The notes: generated from the sequence alone by a model not told the origin. A stretch of DNA of 64,000 nt from Anaerotignum propionicum DSM 1682 (GCF_001561955.1 NZ_CP014223.1:2480001-2544000); one strand, 5' to 3'; shown: positions 36,632 to 45,763, counted from the first letter of the stretch. A program made the numbers and translations.

Positions 36632-37222
36632 TTATGCAGATTTCTCACCAAGGATAGCCTTAATATAGGCTCTAGCCTCACCCTCTGTGTCAAAAGTTGC
36701 TTCCCTCTTCCATGCATGATTTGCACTTTCGTCACGCATAATCGTTGCGGCAATTTCAGAGGTTTGCCATTCAATGGTACCTCCTTGTGTAGTAGCAGCC
36801 TCATCAAAGATAGAAAATTTAATCTTTGTAAACACCAGTGCTCGCCATTTTGGAGCACCATCTTTCTTCTTTTTGATAATAAACCCAAACCCTAAGTAGG
36901 GGGGATTCATATTATCATCATAGATCAATTCATTAACGGTTTCCTCACCAATTGCGAGTTTTTTTGGTGTAATACCCATAATTAATGCACTCGATTCTTG
37001 CATTAAATCATCCGTTGTCACGGATAACTCTCCACCACCAAAGGTGCTGTCTGTTTCAGCAACGCCATTATCAGCATAAAGATTATTATCCTTTCCCGCT
37101 TCAATGGAAGTGGACATTTCAACCGCCTTTGCCAATACTTGTCCTTGGGTATATGTAACAACCCCATCCTCTGTGGCATTATATTTTGCAACATAGGGAT
37201 AACTCAAACCAATCTTTGCCAT
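36632..37222 (-). CDS. Major tail (tube) protein
   Basis: The 196-residue protein has the look of the phi13-type major tail family: MAKIGLSYPYVAKYN, an AVEMSTSIEAGKDNNLYADNG block, FGGGELSVTTDDL, and a C-terminal AYIKAILGE. It polymerises into the tail tube. The ATG has a GGAGTG upstream. It sits between the connector genes and the tail chaperones, as expected. Confidence 0.9.
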   Translation of the reverse strand: MAKIGLSYPYVAKYNATEDGVVTYTQGQVLAKAVEMSTSIEAGKDNNLYADNGVAETDSTFGGGELSVTTDDLMQESSALIMGITPKKLAIGEETVNELIYDDNMNPPYLGFGFIIKKKKDGAPKWRALVFTKIKFSIFDEAATTQGGTIEWQTSEIAATIMRDESANHAWKREATFDTEGEARAYIKAILGEKSA

Positions 37223-37237
37223 AATTTCAACACTCCT

Positions 37238-37720
37238 TTATACTTTTTTACACTCTCGCTCAATCACTTCTTGCATCTTGCGAATTGCTTCATTTTTCTT
37301 CCCCTGGACAGCCGGCTCCACAAAGGGTGTTGCGTTCCTTACGCTGGATCCACTCTCTATGGAACGTGCCAAAAGTTGGTTGGGAAGTCCGTTGGGATAT
37401 TTTTGCGTTGGATAACTGCCATAACCATCAAATCCAATTTTTGTACCGTAGATTCCTGGACTTTCTTCTCCAATGGGTGCTATTCCCAAGGAATCCAATA
37501 AGTCCTGTTTTTGAACCCTTGGCACACCCATAAATTGCTCCCCTGCTCCCAACATTCTGAATTTATCCTCCGGCAGAGCTTCTAGATTATTTCTGATTTC
37601 ATCCGCTACCAATCCTGCCGCTTCATAAACAGCCTTTTCAGCAATTGCTTGCGTATTTGCTTCCATTCTGGATAGCATTAACATAAATTCATTCGTGCCC
37701 TTAAAAGCAATCTTGGCCAT
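37238..37720 (-). CDS. HK97 gp10-like tail-completion protein
   Basis: The ~160-residue protein starts MAKIAFKGTNEFMLML, has an Ala-rich helix (IAEKAVYEAAGLVADEIRNN) and ends with KNEAIRKMQEVIEREC, the HK97-gp10 pattern. These proteins join head and tail. The start is uncertain: ATG at 37720 is favoured by GGGGTG 6 nt upstream, but 37723 or 37738 is possible. It overlaps the upstream gene. Confidence 0.85.
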   Translation of the reverse strand: MAKIAFKGTNEFMLMLSRMEANTQAIAEKAVYEAAGLVADEIRNNLEALPEDKFRMLGAGEQFMGVPRVQKQDLLDSLGIAPIGEESPGIYGTKIGFDGYGSYPTQKYPNGLPNQLLARSIESGSSVRNATPFVEPAVQGKKNEAIRKMQEVIERECKKV

Positions 37721-38054
37721 CATCCTCACCCCACTCATAATCTACATCCACATACCACTCATAGTGAATAAACCCAGTATCCTCTTCATACTGCACAGAA
37801 TTTAACCTCCATGAAATTTCTGCATCATCGAACTTTCTTTGGATCCTGAAGAAATCATGATCAAATTCATCCTTGGTGAAGAAATGTACTGCACAGCGGA
37901 TAGCCTGATGCGTGGTCTTATTATCAGCGTGTCTTGCGCCACTTTGGCTGATTTCGCTCCAAACAATATATTTATTGCCGGGCTTTAGGGGTTTGTAGTG
38001 AAAAATACTTTCAGTAATGGTAAGCAGAGTATCCCTCAACTCAATCATTGTCAT
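37701..38054 (-). CDS. Tail terminator-like protein
   Basis: The 117-residue protein (MTMIELRDTLLTITESIF to DDGQDCF) has the length and position of the phage tail terminator/minor tail family, between head closure and gp10-like genes. A YIVWSE strand and an acidic tail with YEWYVDVDYEW are visible. GGAGAG precedes the ATG. The call rests mainly on gene order. Confidence 0.7.
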   Translation of the reverse strand: MTMIELRDTLLTITESIFHYKPLKPGNKYIVWSEISQSGARHADNKTTHQAIRCAVHFFTKDEFDHDFFRIQRKFDDAEISWRLNSVQYEEDTGFIHYEWYVDVDYEWGEDDGQDCF

Positions 38055-38397
38055 AGTTGCTCTCCACCCTTTCCAGTAATAATTCCATTTCCTTAGGTTT
38101 GGTATTTTCTATGTAAACAACCTTTTTTACTTCATATTTCTCTTTGCTACCCAGAAAAACCGCTTTATCTTGAGCACTTACCTCAGTCCGATAAGGGCAT
38201 CTCACAATTTCATCTATCTTAATATTCTGCTGCAAAGATTCATGAAACCGTGTGTGGCCTATAGTCCGCCGCCGAAATCTTAGACGCACTTTTTCCACAA
38301 TACCCTCTTTGGGCATATTACCCGGTTCTGCGATATTTCCTACTGTGTATATTGTGATCACACCATCATTGTACATCTGCATTTTTTTCTGCTTCAT
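38041..38397 (-). CDS. Head-tail adaptor (head closure) protein
   Basis: The 118-residue protein has a beta-rich pattern with GVITIYTVGNI, KVRLRFRRRTIG and FLGSKEKYEVKKVVY, like the SPP1 gp16/head-closure family. It lies between the connector and the tail terminator and overlaps both. GAGGTG precedes the ATG. Gene order supports the role; sequence similarity is moderate. Confidence 0.75.
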   Translation of the reverse strand: MKQKKMQMYNDGVITIYTVGNIAEPGNMPKEGIVEKVRLRFRRRTIGHTRFHESLQQNIKIDEIVRCPYRTEVSAQDKAVFLGSKEKYEVKKVVYIENTKPKEMELLLERVESNYDND

Positions 38398-38671
38398 AAT
38401 TCTTCACCTCCTGATGGATTTGCAGCATCATCAATTCATGAAGGTAATTCTGTTGGAACTCATTTAAGGCACCGCTATTAACATACATAGCATACTCAAA
38501 AAGGAGGGCTCTGGCTTGCCCCTCCTTTTCATAATCTTGTTTCCCACCCGCTGCATGATTCAGATACTCCATGCCTCGTGTTACGATACCTTTTATTTTT
38601 TTATTGGTATCAGCATCATCCCATGTAATATCAAGATAATTTTTCACAGCCTCTAATAATTCTTCCATCAT
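38366..38671 (-). CDS. Head-tail connector protein (gp6/gp15-like)
   Basis: The 101-residue helical protein (MMEELLEAVKNYLDITW, IVTRGMEYLNHAAGG, ALLFEYAMYVNSGALNEF) matches the phage DNA-packaging connector family, which forms a ring below the portal. It overlaps the stop of the small gene at 38668 and the start of the head-closure gene. The order after the capsid is canonical. Confidence 0.85.
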   Translation of the reverse strand: MMEELLEAVKNYLDITWDDADTNKKIKGIVTRGMEYLNHAAGGKQDYEKEGQARALLFEYAMYVNSGALNEFQQNYLHELMMLQIHQEVKNYEAEKNADVQ

Positions 38672-38817
38672 CCTGTCACCGCCTCTATGGCTGCCAAAAT
38701 ATCTCCTTTTAAATTGCGACTACTTAGCCCGGTAATACCGAGGGATTCCGCATATTCCAACAGTTCCGTTTTGTTCATACCCTCGGTATTGCGGGTGGAT
38801 GTGCTAAGCGTCGCCAT
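38668..38817 (-). CDS. Small HeH/Rho-N-like protein after capsid
   Basis: This 49-residue protein starts MATLSTSTRN. Its TELLEYAESLGI and RNLKGDILAAIE form a two-helix HeH/Rho-N-like motif often seen in short phage proteins after the capsid gene. Start and stop overlap the neighbours (TAATG upstream, GGATGATG downstream), which supports translation. Its role is unknown; a head-decoration or assembly role is possible. Confidence 0.75.
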   Translation of the reverse strand: MATLSTSTRNTEGMNKTELLEYAESLGITGLSSRNLKGDILAAIEAVTG

Positions 38818-40103
38818 TAAGGGTTTTCAGGTTCACCTTCACCTTGGGAAGTACCACCCTCACCGTTAGTGATTACCTCATTTGTCTGTCTAAGCTCCGA
38901 TGTACTGGTTACCTTTACCTCCAGCACGTAGTTTTCTAAATCTTCAATATTCAGATAAACAAAGGCGTTTTCGTCTTTTGGCCTACCATTGCCATACAGT
39001 TTTGCACGGTATAATCTTTTATCTTCTTTAAACATTGCATGGTCGGAATGCTCAATCTTTCCCCCTTTCCCTGTTCCTAGACCCATGAAGTATTGCTTAC
39101 CCAAGCCAATCACCGCCCGCCCCACAGGCACCGCTGTAGACTGAATTGTTTTTGTTGGATAAGGAAATACATCACTTCTAAAAGTCCCATCTGTTGCTCT
39201 TACCGTAGTAGCAGGGAAAACTTTTGTGAAATAGTCTGTAGGATTTACCACCAAAAGTACAGAGGGAATGGGACGTCTTTTATTATTTGGTGCCTTGGAT
39301 AACGTATCCAGCAAACCACCATAGGTAGGTGCATCCAACTTTGTAATTGCCACCGCTGTTTTATGGGGGTGCACACCATCCACTGCACCGCTTAATGCCC
39401 TTGTCATGCCCAAGGGTTTTTCATTCCCATCCCCATCCACGATAGCAGTTTCCAAACCAACGGCGATGGCCTCGGCCAGAACTGTTCTCACATAACGATC
39501 CAACCATGCGGGACCTAAATCGAGCATGGCATTGCATACGGGAATATACGCAGAAAGTTTTGTGCTGCCCAATTCCAAAATAGAGAAGGTTGCAGACAAT
39601 TCATCCACAATTTCTCCACACAATTCACCCCACCCTGCGGTGCCGGATGTGGCAGAAAGAAGCCACTTTGTAACCGCTCCCGTGTTCTGAAAATCCACCT
39701 CATTCAACAAGGGATGATTCTCCTGCAAATATGTAAAGATTTCATCAATAACAGTGGTGGGCATCACATCATCAATCAAAGTAATTGCTTGCTTTGGATC
39801 CACGGACTTCATAGCATCAATGACCTTTTGATAGTATACATTTTCTTGACTGGTAAGCTGTCTTACACCCCTTTGGGCTAAAATACACGAATCTGCACCC
39901 TGCACCGCTTGCTCATATTCCTGCATAACCGCTTCCTGAACATTGTTGGCCAAGTCCTTAAAGGCTTGGTTAAACTGCTCAGGGTTATCCTCTGTAATTG
40001 CCGAGTTCATTCTTTGCAAAATGACGTTCCTTTCCTCCTGAATTAGATCAAGACTTTTCATAGCAAAAAACTGTAAATCCATTTTCATTTTCATTTTTTT
40101 CAT
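38817..40103 (-). CDS. HK97-type major capsid protein
   Basis: The 428-residue protein begins with a helical delta-like region (to about residue 110: MNSAITEDNPEQFNQAF, NVQEAVMQEYEQAVQ), which is normally cut off during assembly. The HK97 fold follows, with TVIDEIFTYLQENHPLL, a WLLSATSGTAGWGEL stretch and GRAVIGLGKQYFMGLG. It is preceded by a ClpP-like protease that would perform the cut. GAGAGGAAGAG lies upstream of the ATG. The ending, rich in Gly and Glu, is probably flexible. Confidence 0.93.
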   Translation of the reverse strand: MKKMKMKMDLQFFAMKSLDLIQEERNVILQRMNSAITEDNPEQFNQAFKDLANNVQEAVMQEYEQAVQGADSCILAQRGVRQLTSQENVYYQKVIDAMKSVDPKQAITLIDDVMPTTVIDEIFTYLQENHPLLNEVDFQNTGAVTKWLLSATSGTAGWGELCGEIVDELSATFSILELGSTKLSAYIPVCNAMLDLGPAWLDRYVRTVLAEAIAVGLETAIVDGDGNEKPLGMTRALSGAVDGVHPHKTAVAITKLDAPTYGGLLDTLSKAPNNKRRPIPSVLLVVNPTDYFTKVFPATTVRATDGTFRSDVFPYPTKTIQSTAVPVGRAVIGLGKQYFMGLGTGKGGKIEHSDHAMFKEDKRLYRAKLYGNGRPKDENAFVYLNIEDLENYVLEVKVTSTSELRQTNEVITNGEGGTSQGEGEPENP

Positions 40104-40130
40104 GTAATCTCTTCCTCTCTAGAAATAAAA

Positions 40131-40892
40131 TTAACATCCTTTTACGGATGTCATAAACTTTTGTAATCTATTCTGTTGTGGTTCCGCCGGAGGCTGTGGG
40201 GTTGGTTCCTTGGGTGGTGTGGCCAACTGCTTTAATTTTGCAACCAGCTCCAAGTTTTTTCGTTGCAATGCCTCATGACTCTCTTTCAGTGCTTCCGCCG
40301 CTTTTGCCATATCCACTTGCCGCTCCCCGATTTCATCACATAGACCATACTCAAAGCACTGGGTGGCAGTCAACCACGTTTCAGCCGCCATAATTTCTAT
40401 AAGCTGCTCCTCGTTTAATTTACCGTTAGACTTATCCAAGTAAGCTTGACGATTGCCTTTCATGATAGCGTCTAAATCCTCGGCATTTTTACGATGTTCT
40501 CTGGCATTGCCTATAGACATATTCCACATATCGTGCAACATTTGCATGGTGGGGCTGGCCATTACTACTTTGTCACAGGCCGTTAATATGTAGGATGCCG
40601 CCGAAGCTGCAAACCCGTCCACATAACCGGTAACACAGGCTTGATGTCTTTTTAATTGGCTATGAATACCCATAGCCTCTTTCACATCTCCGCCATAACT
40701 ATTGACATATAGATTGATAAACTTTGCATTTGGGTATTTTGCAAGTTCTTCCCTGAAATGATTTGCCGATGTTTCGCTTGTAATCACCTCGTCATTCCAC
40801 CAGTCATAACTATCAGGCCTAATGCTTTCATAGATATACATTTCCAGAGTATCCGGCGATACAGATTGTTCAAGTTTCCAAATTGTCCTCAT
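40131..40892 (-). CDS. ClpP-like prohead maturation protease
   Basis: This serine protease trims capsid and scaffold during head assembly. The 253-residue protein has the ClpP fold with FINLYVNSYGGDVKEA, the nucleophile region GFAASAASYIL near residue 96 and the histidine in QMLHDMW near 118. The C terminus is a proline-rich linker. The start is the ATG at 40892 with GGGAGG upstream. It overlaps the portal stop and lies before the capsid gene, the standard order. Confidence 0.92.
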   Translation of the reverse strand: MRTIWKLEQSVSPDTLEMYIYESIRPDSYDWWNDEVITSETSANHFREELAKYPNAKFINLYVNSYGGDVKEAMGIHSQLKRHQACVTGYVDGFAASAASYILTACDKVVMASPTMQMLHDMWNMSIGNAREHRKNAEDLDAIMKGNRQAYLDKSNGKLNEEQLIEIMAAETWLTATQCFEYGLCDEIGERQVDMAKAAEALKESHEALQRKNLELVAKLKQLATPPKEPTPQPPAEPQQNRLQKFMTSVKGC

Positions 40893-42057
40893 TTTTCTCA
40901 CCTCCCTTCATTGCCCGCAAGGCATCCTCTACCAACTCATAATTTTTTGTAATGAAGTGCTGTTTTGCCCAAGGTTCATCTATGGGATTTTCACCGCATA
41001 ATTGCAAAATATCATTCACGCAGAAAACACCCGAGCCAATTAATTTATCAATGGACGTAGAAATACTAAACAAATCAATATGCTTAATGACACGTGTATC
41101 AATTTTCAGATACGTCCCTTCCGAAAATGCTTTAAACCCATAACGCTTGCGAATGATTTCCTCCTGTATCATATCCACCAAAGGATCCACAGCAAATGTT
41201 AGTGTGAAGTCTAGTGCATCCTTGGTACCTTGCACATCCCCACGCAAAAGAGATGGATGAATACCAAAGCCCTTGGCAGTAAAATCAGAAATATCATCAA
41301 TCATTGCTCTGATATCCCTAGTGGTTTCAGCCGCATAGGTTTTTTGAGCGGTTTCATCCACTTTTTGACCTTTGCCCAAGGGTAGAACCGCATTATCCGA
41401 TTCAATAAATTTTTTAAACTTATTCTTTATCAAATCATCAAAATTCTTTCTTTCTTCACTTCCGGCAACGGGCAACGTATCATACTCAAATAGGAATTTT
41501 CTTCCCCTTGATTTTTGATAGGCACTTATGCTGTACTGAATCAGTTTTTCATACTCGCCATATAAATCATTAACCACCTGCCGCATGTTTTTATTATTTA
41601 ATTCAAAAAACAAAACGTCTGACTGATAAAAAGTCTTTTGAAATGAAAAATCGCCCACAGTTACCTCCGTGAACGTATTTTCAAATAAAACCTTTTCATT
41701 TTTTGTGTAACTATCCGCAACCAGCAATTGTTCCCCTATACAAATTACAAGACACTCATTATCTCTGCACAGTTTTGCAATTAATTTGTGTAAAAATACG
41801 CTTGAATTTTGATTCTTATTTGGTTCGTAATTCCACAAATAATACTCACTGCCCTTTTTTTCTTCCCCCTTCACATAGGTTTTAAACTCGCACTTGCTTA
41901 AGGCATTGGCCAGAATATTGGCAGCCGTCCAAAACGCCGCTTCCCTGATGCAAATAGTGGAGGTATACTCTTGCAAAATATCGTCTATTTCATCACCGGA
42001 AATAGAAACACTTTTTCCCCCACCCACTTTACTACTTAGCCATTCTAAAAAGCCCAA
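40870..42057 (-). CDS. Phage portal protein (HK97 family)
   Basis: The portal is the dodecameric ring through which DNA enters the head. The 395-residue protein has the HK97 portal look: an IREAAFWTAANILANALSKCEF start region, a KEYE-less LIQYSISAYQKSRG helix, PLGKGQKVDE and HPSLLRGDVQGTKD. It starts with TTG at 42057, with GGGGG upstream. It follows the large terminase (12 bp) and overlaps the protease by 23 nt. Confidence 0.92.
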   Translation of the reverse strand: MGFLEWLSSKVGGGKSVSISGDEIDDILQEYTSTICIREAAFWTAANILANALSKCEFKTYVKGEEKKGSEYYLWNYEPNKNQNSSVFLHKLIAKLCRDNECLVICIGEQLLVADSYTKNEKVLFENTFTEVTVGDFSFQKTFYQSDVLFFELNNKNMRQVVNDLYGEYEKLIQYSISAYQKSRGRKFLFEYDTLPVAGSEERKNFDDLIKNKFKKFIESDNAVLPLGKGQKVDETAQKTYAAETTRDIRAMIDDISDFTAKGFGIHPSLLRGDVQGTKDALDFTLTFAVDPLVDMIQEEIIRKRYGFKAFSEGTYLKIDTRVIKHIDLFSISTSIDKLIGSGVFCVNDILQLCGENPIDEPWAKQHFITKNYELVEDALRAMKGGEKNEDNLET

Positions 42058-42069
42058 CTTATCACCCCC

Positions 42070-43746
42070 TTAACAAGTAATGACTGGTATATCATCAAAG
42101 CTGCAAGCAGCCTCTTCCAGTTCTTCTTCCCCAATCATGGAGTGCACTACAGCCATAAATGGATCCGTTTTTCTGCTTTTCGGTTCAATTTTTCCATAAT
42201 AGAAATTTCCCGTTTCTTCTCCTTTGCTTTTTCCTGCTGATATTAATTTTGTGTTATTTACCGCCCACCGCAATGGAGGGTTGTCACCCCAGGTAAACAA
42301 ATGACGGATAAAAACATCATCTATGACCTTCTGCACCTTGTATATATCATTCGGCCTTACCAATTTAACATTTTTATACTCTTTTGCATCAAACCCAATT
42401 TTTCTTAATTCGCTTGCTACAAGAGCATATTTGTTGTTATCCAATAAGATCAGCTTGATATTATATTTCTGCGCCATTGTTGCGATATAATCACATAATA
42501 GCCTTGGGTGAATGGTAACATCATCCACAAGTGTCAAAAGTTCCTCATCTGCCCAGGCCTTCCATGGTGCCTGAATCCTGTCTAAATCTTTGGAATTTAA
42601 ACACAACCATGAATGATTGATATCATACCTTTCCTCGCCTTTCGTGAAATGAAAATTTACACTTGCCAAGTCGTTAATGGCAGCATAGTCAATCCCAACA
42701 GTACAGCTCCAACCGGACATATCCGGCAACGGCCTATTGGTTGGAATAACATTTTCCTCAAAGTCTGTTACTGCCAACTCCCGATTGGATCTGGGGAAAT
42801 TCATTCTTTTTGTATAAAACTCCGTCTTGATTTCTTCGGAATATTTCATCTTCCCAAACTCTTTTTCCATGGTGTCTTGCAAAATAGGCAAATATTTCAA
42901 AGAAGGATTTGCTTTGTGCCACATTTTCGGATTGTATATTTCTTTTTCATCATTAATTTTATAAAGCAAAGGAAGGGTTTTGGAATTCTGTATTACACCA
43001 TTCAAAATGTCATAACATACTCTCAATTCATTATCCAAAACCCCCTCCCTCACATGACCGTTTGTTGTGATTTTAAAAATACGAGAATGTTTGCGCTTAC
43101 CAAAACCACTGGTAAAAACGTTGATAATCTCATAACTCATGTACTCGTGGATCTCATCAAAAATCAGGCACGCAGAACGTTTACCATCTTTTGTCCTGGC
43201 ATTGGAGGTATGATATTTGATCACGGAGCCAGTCTTTAAATTCCTGATTAGTTCTTTGCTTTTGTAAAAAAACTTTTTAAGCTTTTTCCAATGCCGCTCC
43301 AACACATCATAAATATCATTGAAAGAAGTTTCTGCTTGGTCCTCTGAATTTGCTATGATTTCTATGTTGTATCCTTTTACACCATGATAGTGGGTGCTTA
43401 GGTACCAGCTCACTGGAGAAATAAATCCATTTTTACCGTTTCCTCTGCCCATCATGATGATATATTCATCAAAAACAACAGTGTCATTGTCCAAATTATA
43501 GCAGTGAATCAATGCAAATAAAAAAAGCTCCCAATCAAAGAGCTGTAACTCAAAATATTTTTCTGTTAATTCTACAGCCTTGTTTATCTTGTCCACGTCA
43601 ATAAACACATTGGGTTTATTTAACCCTTCTTCAACAATGCCCAGGGCCATAAATATTTCATCCCCGACAATAATTTCACCGCTGTACACACCGTCAATGT
43701 AATCATCAATATAGGGGTGATAGGATTTTTTTCTACATCTCTTCAT
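42070..43746 (-). CDS. Terminase large subunit
   Basis: This motor packages DNA into the head and cuts it. The ~558-residue protein has a Walker A variant GRGNGKN near residue 102, Walker B SACLIFDEIHEYMSYE near 196, and the nuclease aspartates in TVGIDYAAIND and LILLDNNKYAL. The exact start is unclear among three nearby codons at 43746-43758; the ATG at 43746 is given. It overlaps the P27-type small subunit stop slightly. Its class is that of the HK97-like, cohesive-end terminases. Confidence 0.92.
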   Translation of the reverse strand: MKRCRKKSYHPYIDDYIDGVYSGEIIVGDEIFMALGIVEEGLNKPNVFIDVDKINKAVELTEKYFELQLFDWELFLFALIHCYNLDNDTVVFDEYIIMMGRGNGKNGFISPVSWYLSTHYHGVKGYNIEIIANSEDQAETSFNDIYDVLERHWKKLKKFFYKSKELIRNLKTGSVIKYHTSNARTKDGKRSACLIFDEIHEYMSYEIINVFTSGFGKRKHSRIFKITTNGHVREGVLDNELRVCYDILNGVIQNSKTLPLLYKINDEKEIYNPKMWHKANPSLKYLPILQDTMEKEFGKMKYSEEIKTEFYTKRMNFPRSNRELAVTDFEENVIPTNRPLPDMSGWSCTVGIDYAAINDLASVNFHFTKGEERYDINHSWLCLNSKDLDRIQAPWKAWADEELLTLVDDVTIHPRLLCDYIATMAQKYNIKLILLDNNKYALVASELRKIGFDAKEYKNVKLVRPNDIYKVQKVIDDVFIRHLFTWGDNPPLRWAVNNTKLISAGKSKGEETGNFYYGKIEPKSRKTDPFMAVVHSMIGEEELEEAACSFDDIPVITC

Positions 43747-44050
43747 CAGTATCATCACCCACCTGACAAGATGGTTTTAGCGCTAAATAATCCAAAATAC
43801 ATAGCATTTGTTTATTAACTTTCAATAATTGTTCCACACTTTCGTTCTTTTTTATGCCCGCTTGGCCTCCTCCATTATTATATTTTACCGTTACACCTCT
43901 GCCTTTTATATCTGCTAACAATGCATTTTTTGTATCCCACAATTCTAGATAATCCCGCACTAAATCAAGATAATATTTGCCTAACGAGCCATTCCGCTCT
44001 AGCTGGTCGACCAGATCTTTTTCCAGTCCTTTTCTTGTAATTTGCTTCAT
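43733..44050 (-). CDS. Terminase small subunit (P27 family)
   Basis: The 105-residue protein (KDLVDQLERNGSLGKYYLD, DYLELWDTKNALLADI, SVEQLLKVNKQM) has the helical pattern of the P27 small terminase, which recognises the packaging site. It follows the HNH gene and overlaps the large subunit, a canonical order. GAGGGGGG precedes the ATG. Confidence 0.88.
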   Translation of the reverse strand: MKQITRKGLEKDLVDQLERNGSLGKYYLDLVRDYLELWDTKNALLADIKGRGVTVKYNNGGGQAGIKKNESVEQLLKVNKQMLCILDYLALKPSCQVGDDTDEEM

Positions 44051-44151
44051 ACCCCCACCCCCCTCACGTGTGAAATGAATATTTCTGAATTGTCTCGACC
44101 CACCTGAGTAACAACGAAAATCTTAAACTGCGTTTTTTTCGACCGGGGGTA
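44051..44151. other. Possible packaging (cos) region
   Basis: These 101 bp between HNH and small terminase are where HK97-like cohesive-end phages carry cos. It contains C-runs and G-runs (CCCCCACCCCCC near its left end, ACCGGGGGT near its right end). No direct evidence of cutting is available. Confidence 0.3.
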
Positions 44152-44502
44152 TCACCATTTTTCCTCGGTCAACGGCTTCTTTTTTTCGTACTTTCCCATC
44201 CGCTCCGGATGGCATTCTGTTTCATGGCAATACTTGCACACGCTGATAAGGTTTCGTTCTTTCCTCCCACTTTCATTTGTGTAATAACTGCTTAAGCATA
44301 GCAAAGGAAACTGCCTCAACTCTTTCACATGATGTACTGTTGTTGCCTTCGTGTATCTCTTATATTTATTTTTGCATACTTGGCATTCAAAATGGTCTCG
44401 TTCAAAGATCTCCCGCCTTTTTCTTCTCCATTCGGGCGAAGTATAAAACTTATGTACATCGCCGCTTCGAATCAACGCAATTAATTCAGTCAACCTCTTC
44501 AT
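44152..44502 (-). CDS. HNH endonuclease of the terminase module
   Basis: HNH proteins beside the small terminase assist cos cleavage in HK97-like phages. The 116-residue protein has a start helix (MKRLTELIALIRSG), SPEWRRKRREIFERD, a CQVC pair, the TTVHHVKELRQFP catalytic His pair and CKYCHETECHPE. The start ATG at 44502 has GAGGGG upstream; a longer reading to 44649 runs into the neighbouring gene and lacks a ribosome site. Confidence 0.9.
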   Translation of the reverse strand: MKRLTELIALIRSGDVHKFYTSPEWRRKRREIFERDHFECQVCKNKYKRYTKATTVHHVKELRQFPLLCLSSYYTNESGRKERNLISVCKYCHETECHPERMGKYEKKKPLTEEKW

Positions 44503-44560
44503 TGCTTCCCCTCTTTCTTGCAATAAAAAAGGACACCCATAGGTATCCTTAATCAAATAT

Positions 44561-44833
44561 CTATTTATCATACACAAATGGTTTGCCACACTTTTTGCAA
44601 TGCTTGGTTCCGTTCTTCCACCATTGGAGTGGTGCAGTACCTTTTCCACAATTGGGACATCTTTGATAAATTAAACTAATAATTAATATAATAACCGTAA
44701 GCCCCACTGCCGTATAAGCCCAGAACAAATAAATTTCTGGTGAACCAGCATACAAAACACGTGGAATTATCAAACAAAAAACAGCCAAGATATCAACAAC
44801 AATACACATTCTAGCTTTATTTCTACTTAGCAT
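44561..44833 (-). CDS. Zinc-ribbon membrane protein, array copy A
   Basis: This is one of four tandem paralogs. The 90-residue protein has two membrane segments (about residues 10-27 and 37-54, ILAVFCLIIPRVLY and FWAYTAVGLTVIILIIS), a basic RC step and a zinc-ribbon tail (CPNCGKG, then CKKCGKPF). PLQWWKNGTKHC and the terminal VYDK are shared with the others. GGGGGAATCTT precedes the ATG. Copy A is the most diverged at the N terminus. The family is unknown to me. It lies just upstream (in transcription terms) of the HNH gene. Confidence 0.72.
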   Translation of the reverse strand: MLSRNKARMCIVVDILAVFCLIIPRVLYAGSPEIYLFWAYTAVGLTVIILIISLIYQRCPNCGKGTAPLQWWKNGTKHCKKCGKPFVYDK

Positions 44834-44885
44834 AAGATTCCCCCTAACTTAAATTGATTAAGGACTGCCCCAAACATTCACATAT

Positions 44886-45155
44886 CTATTTATCATACTC
44901 AAACACTTTTCCACAATTAATGCATTCCTGTGTTCCACTCTCTGACCACTGCGGCTCAACAGTTAACTTTCTACAATATGGGCATCTAAGATATTTAAGT
45001 CTAATAATAAGCACAGCAATCCAAAGAACCGGCAACGTCCACGAGAGAATTTCTCGTAATACAGATTGCCCTTCAATAAAAAAAGTAATGCAAAAAATAA
45101 CAATAACTAAATAGTACAACACAATATATGCTCTTGCATATGGTCTTTTCAGCAC
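44886..45155 (-). CDS. Zinc-ribbon membrane protein, array copy B
   Basis: The 89-residue protein begins MLKRPYARAYIVLYYL, has two membrane segments (about 10-27 and 36-52), then CPYCRKL, QWSESGTQEC and INCGKVFEYDK. It has a GTG start at 45155, preceded by a G-rich stretch (GGGGGATGG). It shares the N- and C-terminal ends with copies C and D; the middle is more variable. The repeat unit is about 300 bp. Confidence 0.72.
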   Translation of the reverse strand: MLKRPYARAYIVLYYLVIVIFCITFFIEGQSVLREILSWTLPVLWIAVLIIRLKYLRCPYCRKLTVEPQWSESGTQECINCGKVFEYDK

Positions 45156-45188
45156 ATTTCCATCCCCCAGGTTTCTTTAATCATATAT

Positions 45189-45458
45189 CTATTTGTCGTA
45201 TTCAAATACCTTATAACAATTACTGCACTTCCGCGTTCCATTCTTTGACCACTGCGGCACAACTGTTAACTTTTTACAATACGGGCATCTAAGGTACTTA
45301 AGCTTAATGATAAACGAAACACCCCAAAGTCCACAATCTGTCCATAAAAGAATTTCCCATAATGTAGATCCACGATGCATAAAAGAAATAATTATAAACA
45401 TAACAAAAGCTATAGAACTCATCACGATATATACTCTAGCATACGACCTTTTTAGCAC
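45189..45458 (-). CDS. Zinc-ribbon membrane protein, array copy C
   Basis: The 89-residue protein begins MLKRSYARVYIVMSS, has two membrane segments and the ribbon CPYCKKL, QWSKNGTRKC, SNCYKVFEYDK. One position differs from the others: Tyr replaces Gly after the last Cys pair (CYK instead of CGK). The GTG start has GGAGTGGGG upstream. It is closest to copy B. Confidence 0.72.
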   Translation of the reverse strand: MLKRSYARVYIVMSSIAFVMFIIISFMHRGSTLWEILLWTDCGLWGVSFIIKLKYLRCPYCKKLTVVPQWSKNGTRKCSNCYKVFEYDK

Positions 45459-45490
45459 GTCCCCACTCCCAGTTATCCTGAATCACATAT

Positions 45491-45763
45491 CTATCTATCA
45501 TACTCAAATGGTTTCCCACACTTTTTACAATACTTGGTATCATTCTTCGACCATTGTAGTGGAACACCACTATATCCGCAATGTGGACATTTTAAATACT
45601 TATCTCTGATAAATATTGCAACACCTTGAAAACCGTATCCTATCATATAACCAGTGTATCCATGTATCCAGCTGCTTCTATCGCTAAAATATGCAATAGA
45701 GAAAATAACAATAGATAACAAATACAACATAATAACTGCTCTACCATACGACCTCTTCAGCAT
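45491..45763 (-). CDS. Zinc-ribbon membrane protein, array copy D
   Basis: The 90-residue protein begins MLKRSYGRAVIMLYLL, has two membrane segments and the ribbon CPHCGYS, QWSKNDTKYC, KKCGKPFEYDR. The ATG start is preceded by GGGGGTAGGG. It is the first intact copy in the direction of transcription, directly after a decayed fifth copy. Confidence 0.72.
   Translation of the reverse strand: MLKRSYGRAVIMLYLLSIVIFSIAYFSDRSSWIHGYTGYMIGYGFQGVAIFIRDKYLKCPHCGYSGVPLQWSKNDTKYCKKCGKPFEYDR

Noticed and set aside
44561-45763. CRISPR-like regular spacing of repeats
   Set aside because: The ~300-bp period comes from tandem paralogous genes, not from short direct repeats with spacers.
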